Shown here: positions 52,686-53,912 of the stretch, in pieces | How the letters are laid out: every line of letters begins with the position of its first letter | Numbering within the stretch: the first letter of the stretch is position 1 | Assembly: GCA_946055165.1 (NCBI GenBank) | Contig: CAMGFA010000007.1 | Coordinates: forward strand, 1-53,912 | Source of the DNA: an uncultured Bacteroidales bacterium | Lineage (GTDB): Bacteria; Bacteroidota; Bacteroidia; Bacteroidales; UBA932 | Length of the DNA stretch: 53,912 bases | Direction of reading: 5' to 3' | Position numbers and translations under genes: made by a program | The notes under the pieces: model-generated | What the model was told of the DNA's origin: nothing | Seen by the model: only the letters and a program-made list of their open reading frames with translations | The model's database searches: none

Positions 52686-53689
52686 TGCAAACTGTCTGCA
52701 TCTGCGGCGGAGGCAGTCTGGGCACAGTCTGCGCCGGAGTTTTCGGGGAATCGTACCGAATCAATCTGCTCACACAAAGGCCTGAATGCTGGAATCCCCG
52801 CATTCAGGTTTTTGATGCACAGCAGAACTGTTTCGAATGCACTTTCAACTGCATCAGCTCCAATCCGGCCGATTGCATTGCCGATGCCGACATTGTCCTT
52901 CTCTGCCTGCCCGGCTATCTCATCGAAGACAAACTCAGGCAGATAGCTCCCTTCCTGAAAGCGGATGCCAAAGTCGGCAGCATCGTATCGTCCACAGGCT
53001 TTTTCTTCTTCGCCCACGACATCCTTCCGCAGGGCAGCCGGCTGTTCGGCTTCCAAAGAGTTCCCTTCATCGCAAGAGTGCTCGAATACGGCCACAGCGC
53101 CAATATCTTAGGCTACAAGAAAGAGCTAAAAATCGTAATCGAGAACGATCCCCGCTCCCAGTCCTTTGCAAGCGAACTCAGCCGCATCTTCCGCGCTCCG
53201 GTGCACATTCTCGACTCCTTCTACGAAGTGAGCTTCAGCAACTCCAACCCCATACTGCATACCAGCAGGCTCTACAATCTCTTCTCCGGATGGGATGGCG
53301 GGATCTTTGCCAGGAATCCCCTTTTCTACGAAGACTGGACCGATGCCGATTCGCGCCTCATTCTGCAGATGGATTCCGAATTCATGGAACTTGTCGGGGC
53401 CCTGCCAATAAAAAAAGGCAGCATTCCCGCGCTCAAGGACTACTATGAAGTGGCCGATGCAGAAGGCTTCACTGCCAAAATACACAGCATAACGGCCTTC
53501 AAAGGCATAAAATCACCTATGAAAGAAGTTGACGGCGGATATGTTCCGGACAAGGGAAGCCGCTACTTCACCGAAGATTTCGCCTTCGGGCTGCGCTGGA
53601 TTGTGGAATACTGCGACAAATACGGCATCCCGGCCCCAACCCTGCACCACGTTTACGACTGGGGCTGCAAATTCGTAAAATCTGTGTAA
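52685..53689 (+). CDS. NAD/NADP octopine/nopaline (opine) dehydrogenase family protein
   Basis: Opine dehydrogenases join a 2-oxoacid such as pyruvate to an amino acid with NAD(P)H. The 334-residue product has an N-terminal Rossmann loop CICGGGSLGTVCAGVFG (residues 5-21). The C-terminal helical domain carries the family pattern NSNPILHTSRLYNL (near 188-201), which includes the conserved Asn and His of the catalytic region. The amino acid substrate is unknown. The start overlaps the oadB stop (TAATG). Pyruvate made by the decarboxylase would be a ready substrate, but this link is inferred. Confidence 0.85.
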   Translation: MQTVCICGGGSLGTVCAGVFGESYRINLLTQRPECWNPRIQVFDAQQNCFECTFNCISSNPADCIADADIVLLCLPGYLIEDKLRQIAPFLKADAKVGSIVSSTGFFFFAHDILPQGSRLFGFQRVPFIARVLEYGHSANILGYKKELKIVIENDPRSQSFASELSRIFRAPVHILDSFYEVSFSNSNPILHTSRLYNLFSGWDGGIFARNPLFYEDWTDADSRLILQMDSEFMELVGALPIKKGSIPALKDYYEVADAEGFTAKIHSITAFKGIKSPMKEVDGGYVPDKGSRYFTEDFAFGLRWIVEYCDKYGIPAPTLHHVYDWGCKFVKSV

Positions 53690-53721
53690 GCCGCATATTG
53701 CCTGAATGGCAGCTGCGGCTT
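53688..53721. other. Hairpin at the end of the opine dehydrogenase gene
   Basis: AAGCCGCA (53688-53695) pairs perfectly with TGCGGCTT (53714-53721), with an inner TGCC/GGCA stem. It starts inside the stop codon. No T-run follows, so it is not a classical terminator; it may stabilise the 3' end or belong to the repeat-like tail. Confidence 0.55.
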
Positions 53722-53912
53722 AGTCTATGGCTCTTTCAGCAATTGCTCTGCGAGTCAGCCAGGGTCATGGCTTTCAGGCAGATGCGCGCTGCGGCTTGTC
53801 CTGCGAAGACGGTGATGGCCGGGAACTCGCTTCGCTCAAACACCCCGGCCATTGTTCCACCTCCTTCTGGTCCAAGCTGCGCTCGCGGATGGACGCCTTG
53901 CGTCCATTGCTC
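53690..53912. repeat. Hairpin-rich tail, candidate repeat element (cut by the window edge)
   Basis: Besides the hairpin at 53688-53721, two more perfect palindromes occur: ATGGCCGGG (53815-53823) with CCCGGCCAT (53844-53852), and ATGGACGC (53891-53898) with GCGTCCAT (53902-53909). Both stems begin ATGG and end CCAT followed by TG. GCTGCGGCTT occurs twice (53712-53721 and 53788-53797). The GC content and base pattern differ from the genes beside it. Whether it is multi-copy cannot be seen from a single window. Confidence 0.45.
53736..53852 (-). CDS. Possible small ORF in the edge element
   Basis: On the minus strand an ATG at 53852 opens a 38-residue frame that ends at TGA (53736-53738), starting MAGVFERSEFPAITVFAG. 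A perfect AAGGAGGT lies 6 nt before the ATG (53859-53866), unusual in this genome. The frame stays open upstream to the window end, so the ORF might also be the tail of a longer gene. The stem of a 9-bp palindrome covers the start codon. I give it low weight as a real gene; it may be an accident within a palindromic repeat. Confidence 0.3.
   Translation of the reverse strand: MAGVFERSEFPAITVFAGQAAARICLKAMTLADSQSNC

Noticed and set aside
53855..53870. Resemblance of CCACCTCCTT to the 3' end of 16S rRNA
   Set aside because: The flanking bases do not match the conserved 16S 3' end, and no rRNA sequence precedes it. It is better read as a minus-strand Shine-Dalgarno or part of a repeat.

Overview
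This 53.9 kb window is a chromosomal stretch from a member of the Bacteroidales (phylum Bacteroidota). I cannot resolve the genus. The evidence for this placement is: promoter boxes of the Bacteroidota type (TAnnTTTG, several with an upstream TTG/TTTG at about 20 nt) ahead of many genes; almost no Shine-Dalgarno sequences; and family content typical of the phylum (TamL-type lipoprotein Omp85, DUF5723, DUF5106, DUF4301, an HsdR-N orphan, and a short V-ATPase operon with DUF2764). GC content looks close to 50%. I see no phage, insertion sequence, CRISPR array, rRNA or tRNA. Genes are tightly packed, many overlap by 1-14 nt, and no gap between genes reaches 300 bp.

Layout. 0.1-10.4 kb: queA; a convergent outer-membrane protein / 936-aa lipoprotein pair; then mscS-rlmD-yrbG facing two small outer-membrane proteins. 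10.4-18.4 kb: rarA, tamL (opposite strand), then a trmH-type methyltransferase, a lipoprotein alkaline phosphatase and a GH13 enzyme with ATGA overlaps, then a PPi-type phosphofructokinase. 18.4-22.1 kb: thioesterase, DUF5106/thioredoxin-like lipoprotein, rubredoxin and rubrerythrin on the minus strand, divergent from a flavodiiron protein and a META-domain lipoprotein; this is a compact oxygen/peroxide detoxification block. 22.1-30.7 kb: Na/Pi cotransporter, cysteine desulfidase-like protein, YicC, GlnRS, asparaginase, CCA-adding enzyme and an HsdR-N orphan. 30.7-35.6 kb: overlapping run xerC/D-like, recF, DUF721/DciA-like, pdxB-like, DUF4301.

35.6-46.1 kb is the most coherent region. A four-gene Na+-translocating methylmalonyl-CoA decarboxylase operon runs, after 21 nt and with no visible terminator, into a seven-gene V-type ATPase operon (E, DUF2764, A, B, D, I, K) that ends at a strong terminator. 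The rotor subunit K carries the Thr-Gln, Gln and Glu residues associated with Na+ binding in Na+-V-ATPases. After a GNAT protein, a radical SAM protein and an MFS transporter, a second Na+-pumping decarboxylase locus (oadG-oadA-oadB, 49.4-52.7 kb) overlaps an opine-dehydrogenase-family gene. Both beta subunits keep the Asp, Asn and Ser residues used for Na+ translocation. I infer a sodium-based energy circuit: two biotin decarboxylases export Na+, the V-ATPase uses or builds the same gradient, and Na/Pi and Na/Ca carriers spend it.

The most interesting leads are: the decarboxylase/V-ATPase co-transcription; the oxaloacetate-decarboxylase-like locus with a divergent carboxyltransferase motif linked to an opine dehydrogenase; a PdxB homologue that has lost the usual catalytic Arg and His; and a hairpin-rich tail at the right edge that contains the only perfect Shine-Dalgarno I noticed.
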